The position numbers and the translations under genes are program-made. This document shows, in pieces, positions 28,701 to 38,348 of a stretch of DNA of 60,000 bases. Under the pieces are notes generated by a model. It worked only from the letters and a program-made list of their open reading frames with translations, was not told where the DNA came from and ran no database searches. Source of the stretch: Liolophura sinensis (lineage: Eukaryota; Mollusca; Polyplacophora; Chitonida; Chitonidae). The stretch covers positions 12,905,501 through 12,965,500 of the forward strand of contig NC_088303.1 in assembly GCF_032854445.1 (NCBI RefSeq). Direction: 5' to 3'. Position 1 is the first letter of the stretch; each line of letters starts with the position of its first letter.

Positions 28701-31147
28701 ACTTGATCTACAGGGAGGGTTATGGTTGTGTTTACAGAAATGTTCAAGTTATACATGGAGAATTTCCTTTCTAGACATGAATATCATTTTGTGTAATCAA
28801 AACAGACAAATGCAGTTGATCTGGTTTGTTGTTCAGGATTTTAACAACCAGAGAATCATGGTTTCTATAATCATGTCAGTTTCATCCTGTACGTGTTGAT
28901 TTCAGTCATATGGAGTTAACTTGCCTGGCCCTACTACCTGGTACCACACCATGACATCAGCAGGAGATCCACAGATGAGTACAGGTAACTCTGCCAACAA
29001 AGTTTGTCTTTAGTGACTGAATGTACATGGATGAATATTTAACTTCATTAGACCCATATGAGATGTGTGGTACAAGCTGTAGGTATTATATTTATTTGCA
29101 TTTTGTATGTCTGAACTACACTCTTGGGCCTTAGTCTTGACACAGTGTATTTTGCCCAGCCAAAATCTTGTCCTCAACCATACTCTAAACACTGTGTATT
29201 TTTGGCTTGTCCAACCAAAAGGCTGCCCGAACCATACTCTAAAGAGTGTGTATTTTTATTTTGTCCAGCCAAAAGGCTGCCTGAACCATACTCTAAAGAG
29301 TGTGTATTTTTATTTTGTCCAGCCAAAAGGCTGCCTGAACCATACTCTAAAGAGTGTGTATTTTTATTTTGTCCGACCAAAATGCTACCTGAACCTTACT
29401 CTAAAAAACCTGTATTTTTGATTTATCCAGCCAAAAGGCTGCTTGAACCATACTCTAAACAGCGTGTATTTTTGGTTAATCCAATCAAAATGTTGTCTCA
29501 GCAGTAATGTACACACCATTTATTTGTGATTAATCCAGCCAAAAGCCTGCCTGAACCATACTCTAAACACCATGTATCTTTTGTGCGTCCAGCCAAAATT
29601 CTGTTTAAACCATACTCTAAATACCATGTATTTTTGGTTTGTCCAGCCGAAATGCAGCCTGAACAGTGCTCTAGTGTTTTTGGTTTGTCAGCCAATATGT
29701 TGCCTGAACCATACTACATTAGTGTGTTGATCATGTTTTCAGCCACACAGCTTTACCAATCGACCCACTTCTCATTACAAACACCCTACACCATCATTGG
29801 ATTGGGACGAACGCCAAATTTTGTGGAGCAGTTCCAGGTGGGCATACAGAGACCAGAAAATATGGAGGTAAGACAAATTGCATGACAGTTACTGCTGTTT
29901 GTGGACTCTCTTGGACTTGAATAGTTGTCTGTACATGCGTCTCTCTGACAGGTGGCATAGGACATGCCCTTGACTAACATTATCTGCTAGATGTACAGAC
30001 TAGAATAAAGATGGTGTTGTTTCAGATATTGCTAATATGGTTGAATATATGTATTGGTTTTAGGAGTCTCTAGAGAAGACGTGGACGTACATTGTGCCAA
30101 ACTCTCAGCTCATTGTCATTCCAACTCCACAAACAAACCCCAGCTCGTAAGTTTGACATTGCTGTTTATGTAGAAATAGTTTAATGATGTGGGCCACTTA
30201 GCGGCATAATGTATTTATTTATTTATTTGATTGGTGTTTTACGCCATACTCAAGAATATTTCACTTATACGACGGTGGCCAGCATTATGGTGGGTGGAAA
30301 CTGGGCAGAGCCCGGGGAAAACCCACAACCATCCGCAGGTTGCTGGCATACCTTCCCATGTTCGGCCGGAGAGGAAGCCAGCATTATCATGGGTGGAAAT
30401 GGGGGAGAGCCTGGGCAAAACCCATGACCATCTGCACGTTGCTGGCATAATGCACATGTATGTACACAGGTATATAGTTTGCCTATCTCTCTGTGCATTG
30501 GCACGATTATTTCCATCTAACATTGCCTGTTACTGCCATAAGAAATGATGATTTTTCTGAATTGTTTTTTTTTGTATTGCTTTCCTTGTACAAAAATGTA
30601 GCAGCTCTTGTTTGTTTGTAGCTGGAAGTACAAGTTATTCATGACCCCCAGTGAGCTAGTCTTGCTGACAGGGGCCTCCCTGCTGGGCACTTGTGGGTTT
30701 ATCAGTATCATTGTGGGCATACTACACTGGAGAGAGAGGGTAAGGGCAACGTTTCACATCAGCCAAGGGGTTGAGTTTAAAAATCACTTTACAAGTCCCA
30801 TTGCAAGATTCTCTGAATTAAGACAATCAATTAAGCGGTGCTGCAATAATTTCTATCAGTATCTTGATAGCAAGTGTTTTACAGAAAATAGTAACTTCTG
30901 TTGTTAATATAAATGAAATGGAATAAATATAATTGCCAAAAAATAGATTGTTTAAAGATCTCAAAAGAAGTCACGAACAATATTAAGATCATGTTTTTTT
31001 CCTGGAATCACAGGTATATCTTTCTGAATTTCCTAATTTTCAAACTATTGTTTTCTGTTATTATACCCTTTTTCTGTGTGTCTACAGGTGGCAGACAAGA
31101 AGGAAAAGCTGCAGGAATCTCAGAGGTTTCATTTTGATGCCATGTGA
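16725..31147 (+). CDS. ITFG1: ITFG1 / T-cell immunomodulatory protein (linkin), complete coding region
   Basis: Coding exons: 16725-16917, 19417-19644, 20116-20170, 20484-20555, 21107-21297, 21629-21690, 23067-23163, 24407-24495, 24908-25086, 26112-26262, 27443-27551, 28006-28049, 28906-28984, 29743-29867, 30064-30146, 30622-30739, 31088-31147. They join in one frame to 644 residues plus TGA; the human protein is 612. A type I membrane protein of the FG-GAP/integrin-alpha-like family, thought to act in adhesion. Seen are a signal peptide (MLGVRHEDFLIFTLVLILLL), the AAFGDFNSDKKTDLF motif, calcium-loop motifs DFDGDSQMD, DANGDLMPD and DYTMDGYPD, paired cysteines (ECADED-type and CNGKCP), the NLPGP and IGLGRTPNF blocks, and one membrane helix near residues 597-618. 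The C-terminus RFHFDAM is identical to the end of human ITFG1 as remembered. An in-frame upstream ATG at 16533 is possible, but the 16725 start gives the cleaner signal peptide. Confidence 0.95.
16918..19416 (+). other. ITFG1 intron 1 (2.5 kb)
   Basis: No coding signal was recognised. A YY1-like word (gccgccattt) lies at about 17321, and regulatory function is only a possibility. A short stretch near 17765-17815 (tatgacgttaaatccc followed by cattcattcattca) looks like the tail of a second, unrelated SINE-type repeat. Confidence 0.5.
20200..20325 (+). mobile_element. SINE fragment directly downstream of ITFG1 exon 3
   Basis: It contains aaatggtcgtggttttcaag, ctgctgtcatataagtgaaa and tcttagtacggcgtaaaact, matching the body and tail of the SINE family in plus orientation. 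It starts about 30 bp after the exon 3 donor. Confidence 0.7.
22621..22800 (+). mobile_element. Truncated SINE copy (body and tail), ITFG1 intron 6
   Basis: It begins in the body (gctggctttctctccggcca), continues through cctacggatggtcgtggg and ccaccataatactggccgct to attcttgagtacggcataac and an (AAAT) tail. The tRNA-like head is missing. Confidence 0.82.
23244..23508 (+). mobile_element. Older full-length SINE copy in ITFG1 intron 7
   Basis: Plus orientation. A decayed tRNA-like head (tggcctagtggttaatgtgc with a B-box remnant gctatgagtccagctc) leads into the shared body (caacctgcggatggtcatgg, ccaccataatactgg) and the tail ttcttgagtacagcgtagaa followed by AAT-rich sequence. It lies about 80 bp downstream of exon 7. 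Confidence 0.8.
23574..24450 (+). repeat. Tandem array of the ITFG1 exon 8 acceptor region, units 122 or 129 bp
   Basis: Seven copies of gaccctctgtgtgcag followed by atcatgaccaggagta lie at spacings 122, 122, 129, 129, 122 and 129. Each contains a polypyrimidine-CAG acceptor plus about 50 nt of exon-like sequence, then intron sequence. The last copy is the real exon 8. The 7-bp length difference comes from a ggtaat-type insertion. Confidence 0.92.
24407..24495 (+). CDS. ITFG1: ITFG1 exon 8, the functional last copy of a tandemly repeated exon edge
   Basis: This 89-nt exon encodes HDQEYNLIVPVC and continues to VYTQNK, aligning with the HMDHLLPGCEDKNC region of human ITFG1. It is the seventh member of a tandem array: its acceptor and first 47-50 nt recur six times upstream, starting at 23654, 23776, 23898, 24027, 24156 and 24278. 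Only this copy carries the full exon 3' half and a donor that keeps the frame. The last calcium-loop position is Asn here but Asp in five of the seven copies. Confidence 0.88.
26321..26455 (-). mobile_element. Partial SINE copy, ITFG1 intron 10
   Basis: The tail end (ctcaagaatatttcacttat) and part of the body (cccatgaccatccgcaagct, gctggtagacattcccattt) are present on the minus strand. The head is missing. Confidence 0.72.
28090..28710 (+). repeat. Minisatellite, unit 35 bp, ITFG1 intron 12
   Basis: About 17 copies of a C-rich unit around tctacccctccctgtcagcc and acaaccacaacttgg. Each unit holds a pyrimidine tract ending in CAG, resembling a splice acceptor. The open frames over it come from the repeat itself. 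Confidence 0.85.
29120..29735 (+). repeat. Minisatellite, unit about 54 bp, ITFG1 intron 13, next to the exon 14 acceptor
   Basis: About eleven copies around ccagccaaaaggctgcctga, accatactctaaagagtgtg and tatttttattttgt. The array ends a few bases before the exon 14 acceptor at 29742. Units read ttttgtccagccaaaa, similar to the real acceptor tgttttcagccacac. The long open frames on both strands are repeat artefacts. Confidence 0.85.
30212..30450 (-). mobile_element. Truncated SINE with an internal partial duplication, ITFG1 intron 15
   Basis: The (TTTA)n tail and the end block gattggtgttttacgccata are followed by two consecutive copies of the body segment (gccagcattat...gttgctggcat at about 30281-30350 and 30377-30447). 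The tRNA head is absent. The word ggcataatg lies at both ends (30203-30211 and 30444-30452) and may be a target-site duplication. Confidence 0.8.
31088..31147 (+). CDS. ITFG1: ITFG1 last coding exon
   Basis: This exon follows the acceptor TCTACAG and encodes VADKKEKLQESQRFHFDAM and a TGA stop. The basic juxtamembrane stretch and the terminal HRFHFDAM-like ending are hallmark features of ITFG1 proteins and fix the 3' end of the gene. Confidence 0.93.
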   Translation: MADKKEKLQESQRFHFDAM

Positions 31148-33310
31148 GGGGAATTCCCTGTGGGAAGGGGAATTCTCATCCAATGGACTAGTGGTCTACC
31201 CTATCAGTGCAATCGGCATGCACAAACATTTTCTTCAACTTTCACTTCTGTGTTATCTCATTACTGTTGATTTTCATCCAGATTTATTGAAAAGTAATTT
31301 ATTTCCATTTATTTATGTACAGTTTTCAGATGTAGTTGACTTTTGTAGTGTATTTATATAGATGTTATGGTTATTGATGTAAGACATTAAGAAGAAATGT
31401 TTAATAGTCTCACATACTCCTGATTGATGTCCTTGATGGCTGTCCACAGCAATGTGACTCATGCTGTGCAGTTTGTGCCTAAGGTGTTTTCAGAATTTTA
31501 AGAAGGTGCTGTCATTGTTTTACAGTGGTATTTCTTGTGTTGTCAAGGGTTTAAAACTGCCCTAGTATCAAATCCCAAGAATCAGCAGCTTGGTACGAAA
31601 CACTGTTCAATGTTGTTGGGTTACACAACGAGCACCAAGACCAAGGCGTTGAAGTTTATTGTTCTTCGAAAAAAAAAAAAAAAAAAAAATGCTTACTTCA
31701 TGTTGTCGCTCTTTTTTAACTTCCTCTGCAGAGGTCATGAACTTAAGGCAAATCAATGGCAAGCTAATATGTCAAAGCTGAGTATGAATGGTAATGTAAC
31801 AAAAGTGATATTTATAAGCTGTGTGAAATAGCACCTTTGTCACTGAAGGAAATCCCGATATTTAACATGTATATAAATCGTGAAAACAAATGTAAAACAT
31901 ATATAAGTTCAAATCTGGTTGTTGACAGAAATAAACAGCAAGACGGGGGAGGTAAATGTACCAGTCACACAATGTTGTTTGAAAAGTCCTCTCTGTTTAA
32001 TATGTATATTTGCACATGACCCACAAATGACATCAGGGTAAAACATATATATGTGTACATGTACCTAATAGTTTAATGACAAATGGGTGACGTGTACTTA
32101 ACTTCCATGGCAACCAGTACTGTAGTTATTACGTCGGTATGGTAGTTACGAGGACGTAGCGCTACGTGCGCTTTGTGAAACAAGCCGCAGGACGTGGTTA
32201 TTAGGGCCGGGTGTCCAGTTTGAAATAGGATATGTCACCGTCATCGCTGTTTTTTGAGATGCATCTTATGGAATTACACAGCAACGGGAATCTTCTTTCT
32301 AAACACCTGTTGGAGACTTTCATATCGCCGAAGTTTGGGAAATGAAAGCCACTTAATTTTTAGGGAATGTACCAAAGGTTCATAAATGAAGGTTATTTGC
32401 CATATATCTAAGAATTTTTTTTTACAAACTTTGCTTTGAGACCGATACATAATTATGATTGTTACACTTGTATACTGATTGTAAGTGAGATTACCATTTT
32501 CACCCTGTAAGTGTTGGACGCCTGATGGTTGCCATGAAAAGAAAACGTATGGTTTTGTTGGCAGAGGATAACGCCTATAACTATAGAAAAGTTTTGTCCA
32601 AATAATTTCTGTCCTTCGTATGGCCGTTTCTGATGTAAATCATGCATTTTTCCTTCTCACTTTGAATCCTTTACTCCAGTGGTTTATCTCATTGTTTGCT
32701 GTCTATTTAACGTTCCCTGTTAAAATAATACTCGGCCCTAATTCTCAACTGTGTGTGTTAGGACAAATGTGTATCATTTTGTGTTTTACATTTGAAGCGC
32801 ATGTAACCACCATGGCAACAAGCACTATAAGCAATACTTTGCCATCTTGCCATGACATCTACGTGCTTGGTAACCAGCACTGTAAGCAATACGTCGCTAT
32901 GGTAGTTGGGTGCTCATCGCAGTATGGGGGTTTCCTGTAGGTGAAACCTGGTTTCTATATTAATGTGACAACCAGTGTGGGTTCATACACATTCCTCGTA
33001 AATATCTTGTTTATATCAACTATGGTGCTCATGAAGTAACTTGATCATTTCCTTTCAGCGAAAAATGTTAAAAGTTCATGGGATGACTGACTGAAGGAAA
33101 GCCATTTCACTAATAGAAACACTGTGTCTACAAACGCTGGAAACCAGTAAACAGCAACAGTTCGTGTTTTTTAAATTTACACTTGGAGGTCCATCTTTAT
33201 TTTCGGACCATACTTTGTAGCCATATGTAAATAGTTGCTCCCAATGGACACTTTGTATAAAGTCTGTAAATACATGATTGAAGTCTGTAAATAAACACGA
33301 AGCGTCGGAC
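31148..33310 (+). other. Probable ITFG1 3' UTR and downstream flank
   Basis: No coding signal is seen after the ITFG1 stop. An AATAAA lies at 33290-33295, preceded by a short duplicated phrase (gtctgtaaat at about 33263 and 33283), and is the best poly(A) signal candidate. Other AATAAA matches occur near 31930, so the UTR may be much shorter. A poly(A) run of about 20 lies near 31669. A phrase of about 50 bp around the words ccatggcaac and caatacgtcg recurs at about 32107, 32812 and 32871. Confidence 0.45.
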
Positions 33311-33455
33311 CGCTGTATTGTCTCGTGTGTGTCGGAATTGCTTCAGTTAAATGAAAAGTGAATTATATTGGTGTAGTCTTAGCATGGTCACGTGGGCGTT
33401 TCTCTCTACCTTGTTATGAGCGATTTCTGCCGATATTGTCATTTGTTTGCTCTGA

Positions 33456-33524
33456 GATTTATTTATTTATTTATTTATTTGATAGGTGTTTTACACCGTA
33501 CTGAAGAATATATCACTTTTAGTA
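33456..33524 (-). mobile_element. SINE tail fragment, intergenic
   Basis: A (TTTA)n run is followed by gataggtgttttacaccgta and ctgaagaatatatcactttt, the tail of the same SINE family. Confidence 0.65.
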
Positions 33525-34264
33525 TTTAAGTGATGTCATACTGCTCTGAGCCAATCATCAGCAAACTCTTTAGTCACGTGACTAGAGTACAGCGTTTGAA
33601 AGCAAACTTAGTTTAACCCTGGCGAGGTAGAACTTGATTAACATGAATAATGACTTTTTAAAAAAATACAGCTTTTAGATAAGAATTGTTCTCTGAAAAG
33701 GTAATTACAATGTGCCCATGCTTCAAACATAATGGTTTATTGTCCTGAAGTACTTTAAAGAAATCTGCAAAAATCAGCATTTTGCTCTGTGTTATTTTTC
33801 ACCTCCTCGTCTTTGCGACGAACCCGGATGTTTAAAGGTATGCATTCGGGATTGAAACACGCTTTAAAACTATATGGTCAATATCCAATACAGTGGTCAA
33901 CCCCAAAGCCCTAATCAGAATTGTCTCATTTTTGACAGCGGTCAGTGTTATAGATTATAGAAACCGGAGTGAACAAACTTAGCAAACGTCCTCATGCATG
34001 TATATGACGTAAAGTTGTTAATCATGTTGGTGTAGAACAGGTGGATTTCCAACAAACTTCAAGTAAATCCATCTAATCGGCCACGTGAGCGTTTTCAACT
34101 GCTTATCCCAATATTGTCATTTCTGATTTAGTCTGGTAAGGCAACGGTGCATTTTTTGTTGCTTCATTACAGTTCAGTTTCTTAATAACTGTCTCCCTAC
34201 AAAAGGACTGCCATACTGCCGAAGAGGCATTCAGCCATATCGTACATGTGTTCGTACTAACTTT

Positions 34265-34494
34265 CTGCAGACATCGCCATGGCGGTTTTCGGAAATGTCA
34301 TCGTAATGGTTTCTGGACACGTCAGTGTGGTGGTTTTCTTACTGGAGACATCGTGGTGATGGTTTCCTGGTGACGTCAGGGCTTTCTGGGGACATGAGTA
34401 TGGTGGTTTTGTGGAGACGTCGTGATAGTGGTTTCTGGAGACACCGTCATGATGGTTTTCAGGACACATCGACATGGATGTTTTCTGGAGACAT
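34265..34494. repeat. Minisatellite with units of about 25-35 bp, interrupted by a SINE
   Basis: Variable units around ctggagacatcgtcatgatg and ggtttt. One more unit continues after the SINE at 34755-34780. Intergenic. Confidence 0.7.
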
Positions 34495-34754
34495 TTATTT
34501 ATTTGATTGGTGTTTTACGCCGTACTCAAGAATATTTCACTTATACGATGGCGGCCACCATTATGGTGGGTGGAAACCGGGCAGAGTCCGGGGGAAACCC
34601 ACGACCATCCGTAGGGTGCTGGAGACCTTCCCACGTATGGCCGGAGAGGAAGCCAGCACGAGCTGGACATGAACTCACAGCGACCGTATTGGTGAGAGAC
34701 TCGTGGGTCATTACGCTGCGCTAGCGCGCTAACCAACTGAGCCACGGAGGCCCC
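34495..34754 (-). mobile_element. Full-length tRNA-derived SINE, same family, inserted in a minisatellite
   Basis: It has the same head, body and (AAAT)n tail as the copy at 38410, with intact A box (TGGCTCAGTTGG) and B box region. The 10-bp word ctggagacat flanks it on both sides (34485-34494 and 34755-34764). That is either a target-site duplication or two units of the surrounding minisatellite, which uses the same word. Confidence 0.88.
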
Positions 34755-35696
34755 CTGGAGACATCGTCATGATGGTTACTGCAGATTACTGCAGATTGAC
34801 TCCGACATGATTGCAATGTCGTCGAGGTGCGTGAAGCCATAATCACTCATTTGATCCGACTCCTTCGCCACGATATGACTGCAAAATTAACAATGGGGTG
34901 TTAAGCCATAAACATTCCTGAAGTCTGACTCCCTTGCGACATGACTGAGCCTCCTATGCTGTCTTCCTCTCCTGTCGTAAGTGGGAAGGCTTTCATGGAC
35001 ACACCAAGATAGACATCCCCCCTCCTCCACACACAGACACTCCTTTCTTTTCACATCGTCATCGACTCTTTTAAGAATATACAGTCGACTGTGTAGAACT
35101 GCTTGGTCTCGTGGAGGCAATCCATTACTACAGGAATTAAAACCACTGGCAGGGTGAATGGCACGCGGGATCCATTTAGCCTGCGAAAGACGACGACTAT
35201 GCTTAAGGATATTTGACCAAAAAGCAGAATGAATATTAACCTGAAATACAGGTTTATGTAGGACAGCTTTTGAGTTGACTGTACTTTGTTTGAGAATACG
35301 ATGAGTGATGATTGTGCATTTTGACAAAGCGTGCGCTTATCATTATTTTTTTGTCTGTTTGTTTTTTTTCTAAATCCGCTTTGGGCATGCTGATTTGCAT
35401 CTTTCATATAAAAAAGAAGAAAACCTTTCAAAAAGCTTATATCACCGCTAGAAATGTTTACATTTCTAGCATCTCAATTTAGCAAAAATTTTAATAAGGA
35501 TGGCAATTCAATTCATTTATTTTCCAGAATAGATGGACCAAATACAGCTTATATGTATAGGTTTGCTTGGGGGGGGGGGGGGGGGTGCAGGCTTACAATT
35601 TTATACTTTCATGTCAAATTCCAATACTGTACACATGTAGCCTACATATCCCTATAACTTGTTTTAGTGGCATTTAGAAGTTGGCACGGTAGCATA

Positions 35697-35842
35697 CTAG
35701 ACAAGGCATTGCTTACGGATTTACATCTTGGTTTATTGTCACGACATCATTATTACTTGATAACGATGCTAGTATCTGCATTGAAACGTCGATGACAATA
35801 AACCAAGAAGTTGTAAATCCATAAGCAATGCCTTGTCTCGTG
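35697..35842. mobile_element. Foldback/hairpin element, intergenic
   Basis: The left arm (about 35697-35741, with gacaaggcattgcttacgga and tcttggtttattgtc) pairs with the right arm (about 35788-35842, gacaataaaccaagaagttg and gcaatgccttgtc), apart from a 3-nt indel and few mismatches. The loop is about 45 bp. It could be a MITE or a transcribed hairpin. No coding content. Confidence 0.65.
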
Positions 35843-35927
35843 TACATATCCCCATACCGCTCTGAACAACAGAACGTTGTATAGGTAAGAATTCTTTTTG
35901 AATGTCCTTTTTGAATGTTGATGACCA

Positions 35928-36895
35928 TGATGTATCAGTGGTTATCACAGAACGATATACAACTGGCCTATCAAATGTCAGTGGTTATCAAGAAAAGTGC
36001 ACCATAGACCTCTCCAGTAACAGTAATTTTCACAGAACTGTGTACGATAGTCCTCTCCAATGTCAGTGGTTACCACAGAACGGTGTACTAATGACCTATC
36101 AAATGTCAGTGGTTATCAAGAACAGTGTACTATAGGCCTCTCCAGTAACAGTGATTATCACAGAATAGTATACGATAGGCGTCTCCAATCAGCGGTTATC
36201 ACAGAGCGTTGTATTATAGGCCTATCAAATGTCAGTGGTTATCATAGAACAGTGTACTATGGACCTCTTCAATATCGATGGTTATCACAGAACAGGGTTG
36301 TATGGACCTCTTCAATATCAGTGGTTATCACAGAATAGGGTTCTATGGACCTCTTCAGTATCAGTGGTTATCACAGAACAGTGTTCTATAGGCCTCTCCA
36401 ACATCAATATTTATCTTAGAATAGTGTTCTATAAGCCTCTCCAACATCAATATTTATCTTAGAATAGTGTTCTATAGGCCTCTCCAACATCAATATTTAT
36501 CTTAGAACAGTGTTCTATAGGCCTCTCCAATATCGATGGTTATCACAGAACAGGGTTCTATGGACATCTCCAATATCAGTGGTTATCACAGAACAGTGTT
36601 CTATAGGCCTCTCCAATATCAATGGTTATCATAGAACAGTGTGCTATAGGCCTCTCCAATATCGATGGTTATCACAGAACAGGGTTCTATGGAACTCTTG
36701 AGTATCAGTTTTTATCACAGAACAGTGCACAATAGGTCTCTCCAATATCAATGGCTATCACAGAACAGTGTACTATCGGCCTTTCCAGTATTACTGGTTA
36801 TCACAGAACAGTGTATCGTAATATACACCGCTCAAGTATCAGTGGTTGTCACAGAACAGTGTACTATAGGCCTCTACAATATCAGTGTTTCTCAC
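35928..36895. repeat. Large intergenic minisatellite, unit 43 bp
   Basis: About 22 copies built on tatcagtggttatcacagaa, cagtgttctataggcctctc and caa. The 43-bp period runs through the three frames in turn, which explains the several short open frames over it. It lies between the convergent 3' ends of ITFG1 and the Mesh-like gene. Confidence 0.88.
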
Positions 36896-37684
36896 AGAAA
36901 AGCTAGTGAACCATCTAGGCATCTGCAATCGGAAGAATTCAGAGCTGATTCGGCTGACCGGAAAATGTAATACATTTCGTAAATGATAATCGCAAATAAA
37001 TTCAGTGGTGGGAGAAATGAATGAATGTGACAACCATATCTGTTACAGAAAAATATGGTGTAATAGTGTGTTTCATTACTATTTTTTCAATGTAGGACTA
37101 AACAGTCACGGATTTGTGTAAACTGATTCAGTCTTATTTATGTGACTGGCATCTTACACTTGATAAATGCACCTGCACGACGGCAGGCAGGTTTGGTGCT
37201 GGAAGAAACCGCTCTAAGTGTATGGTTCATGACAACATTACAGACGTAAAGCCACCATTAATCAAGGTCAGATCAGCTGTCTGCAGTTAAAAGGCGTTAG
37301 AAGAGTGGTGACTTGGACTGACGAAGAAGCGGGTCTTCAGAGACTTGGTAAACTAAACCTTTTGTTCTTTATGGGCGGCAATTGCAGTTCACTTTGCATT
37401 GTCTCTTTTTCGTTCCGTTTTCCCCCTTTCTCTTGACCTCTCATTAACTTGTGTGTAGATGACTACAATTTTCTGATACATTTGGGATACATGTCTAGAG
37501 TAAAACCGGTGATAGCGGGCGACGTCTACGGTGACTGCAGGCGACGTCCACGGTGACTGCGGGGCAACGTCCATATTACAGGAAAATGTCGCTTGTTAAC
37601 CAGTTTGATAATTAGGGTTAAACACAGAGCCGAAACTGCATGAGGCTGTCTTTGTAACTGCTTCGGGGACCCACACAAATGTCA

Positions 37685-38348
37685 TTACAGCAGATCCGGT
37701 TTAAATGAGGGCCGAGCACTTCCAGAAGTCCCGAACTGTGGGTTTGTCAGCTTGTAGGCTTGGATTCTGAAGAAGAAGAAAATGTGGGACTTTCATTTAA
37801 GAATATAATATGAATTAACTTAATATGAATATACAAATTATTGGTTTTTTATGAAATGTATATTAAATGTGATGACTACATCGCATTTGGAGTAATTACA
37901 ATTCTAAACCATTGACCATTTGTCATTCATCACCCTGTAGTTGCTGCTCTAGTTTACAATTCATGTTGATGTCTGTTAGTATTTTTAAACATTCTTTTAT
38001 TTCTACGACGGTAATGCCGTCATGTATTGTGAGTATAAAGCCAAACAACTTTATCACAACAATTTCCACAACGTCAAATATACCACAATATAGAATATCA
38101 TATAAATGTCTCTCTGGAAATAAGGAGGTTTGTCACAGTAGGGCACGCCTTACACCTATACACATATCCTCACAAAACTTACCGCGCAACTTCCTTAGCG
38201 ACAAGAATACCCCTGACAGCCAAGATGGTGCCTCCAACCGCTGCCACGCCCCCAACCACGCCCACCACAGTGCCAATAGCCCAGGAAGGCGTTGAGTCGG
38301 TCTCCTGAATGGAGAAGGACGGATTTGGTATGCGATACGAGGGCGACT
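37685..38348 (-). CDS. Transmembrane exon and terminal cytoplasmic-tail exon of the Mesh-like protein
   Basis: Exon 38348-38183 encodes SFSIQETDSTPS followed by a Gly/Val-rich membrane helix (WAIGTVVGVVGGVAAVGGTI) and RGILVAKEVA. At its end CGG-TAA would be a stop, but the same bases form a perfect GTAAGT donor. An acceptor after a TTCTTC tract at 37767 leads in the matching phase to a 27-codon exon, RIQAYKLTNPQFGTSGSARP and a few more residues, ending in TAA at 37687-37685. The phase match and the NPQF motif, a common cytoplasmic adaptor-binding type, favour splicing. Unspliced readthrough would give an 11-residue tail instead. Confidence 0.72.

Larger units (their letters stand above)
33311..37684. 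other. Intergenic region between convergent gene ends
   Basis: It contains SINE copies, two minisatellites and a foldback element (listed separately), a poly(G) run at about 35572-35586 and a three-copy 22-bp repeat (gcgacgtccacggtgactgc) at about 37508-37572. No exon with a recognisable protein was found. The 3' UTR of the Mesh-like gene must extend leftward from 37685, but no clear poly(A) signal was identified. Confidence 0.6.

Noticed and set aside
29107-29507. Overlapping 104- and 127-residue open frames on the plus strand plus minus-strand frames
   Set aside because: They are translations of a 54-bp minisatellite; 54 is a multiple of three, so stop-free frames arise automatically. No family similarity.
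34660-34754. tRNA-like sequence with A and B boxes
   Set aside because: It is the head of a SINE; it lacks a full cloverleaf and continues into the SINE body.
36060-36970. Several 60-100 residue repeat-rich frames
   Set aside because: Produced by the 43-bp intergenic satellite; each array unit shifts frame by one.
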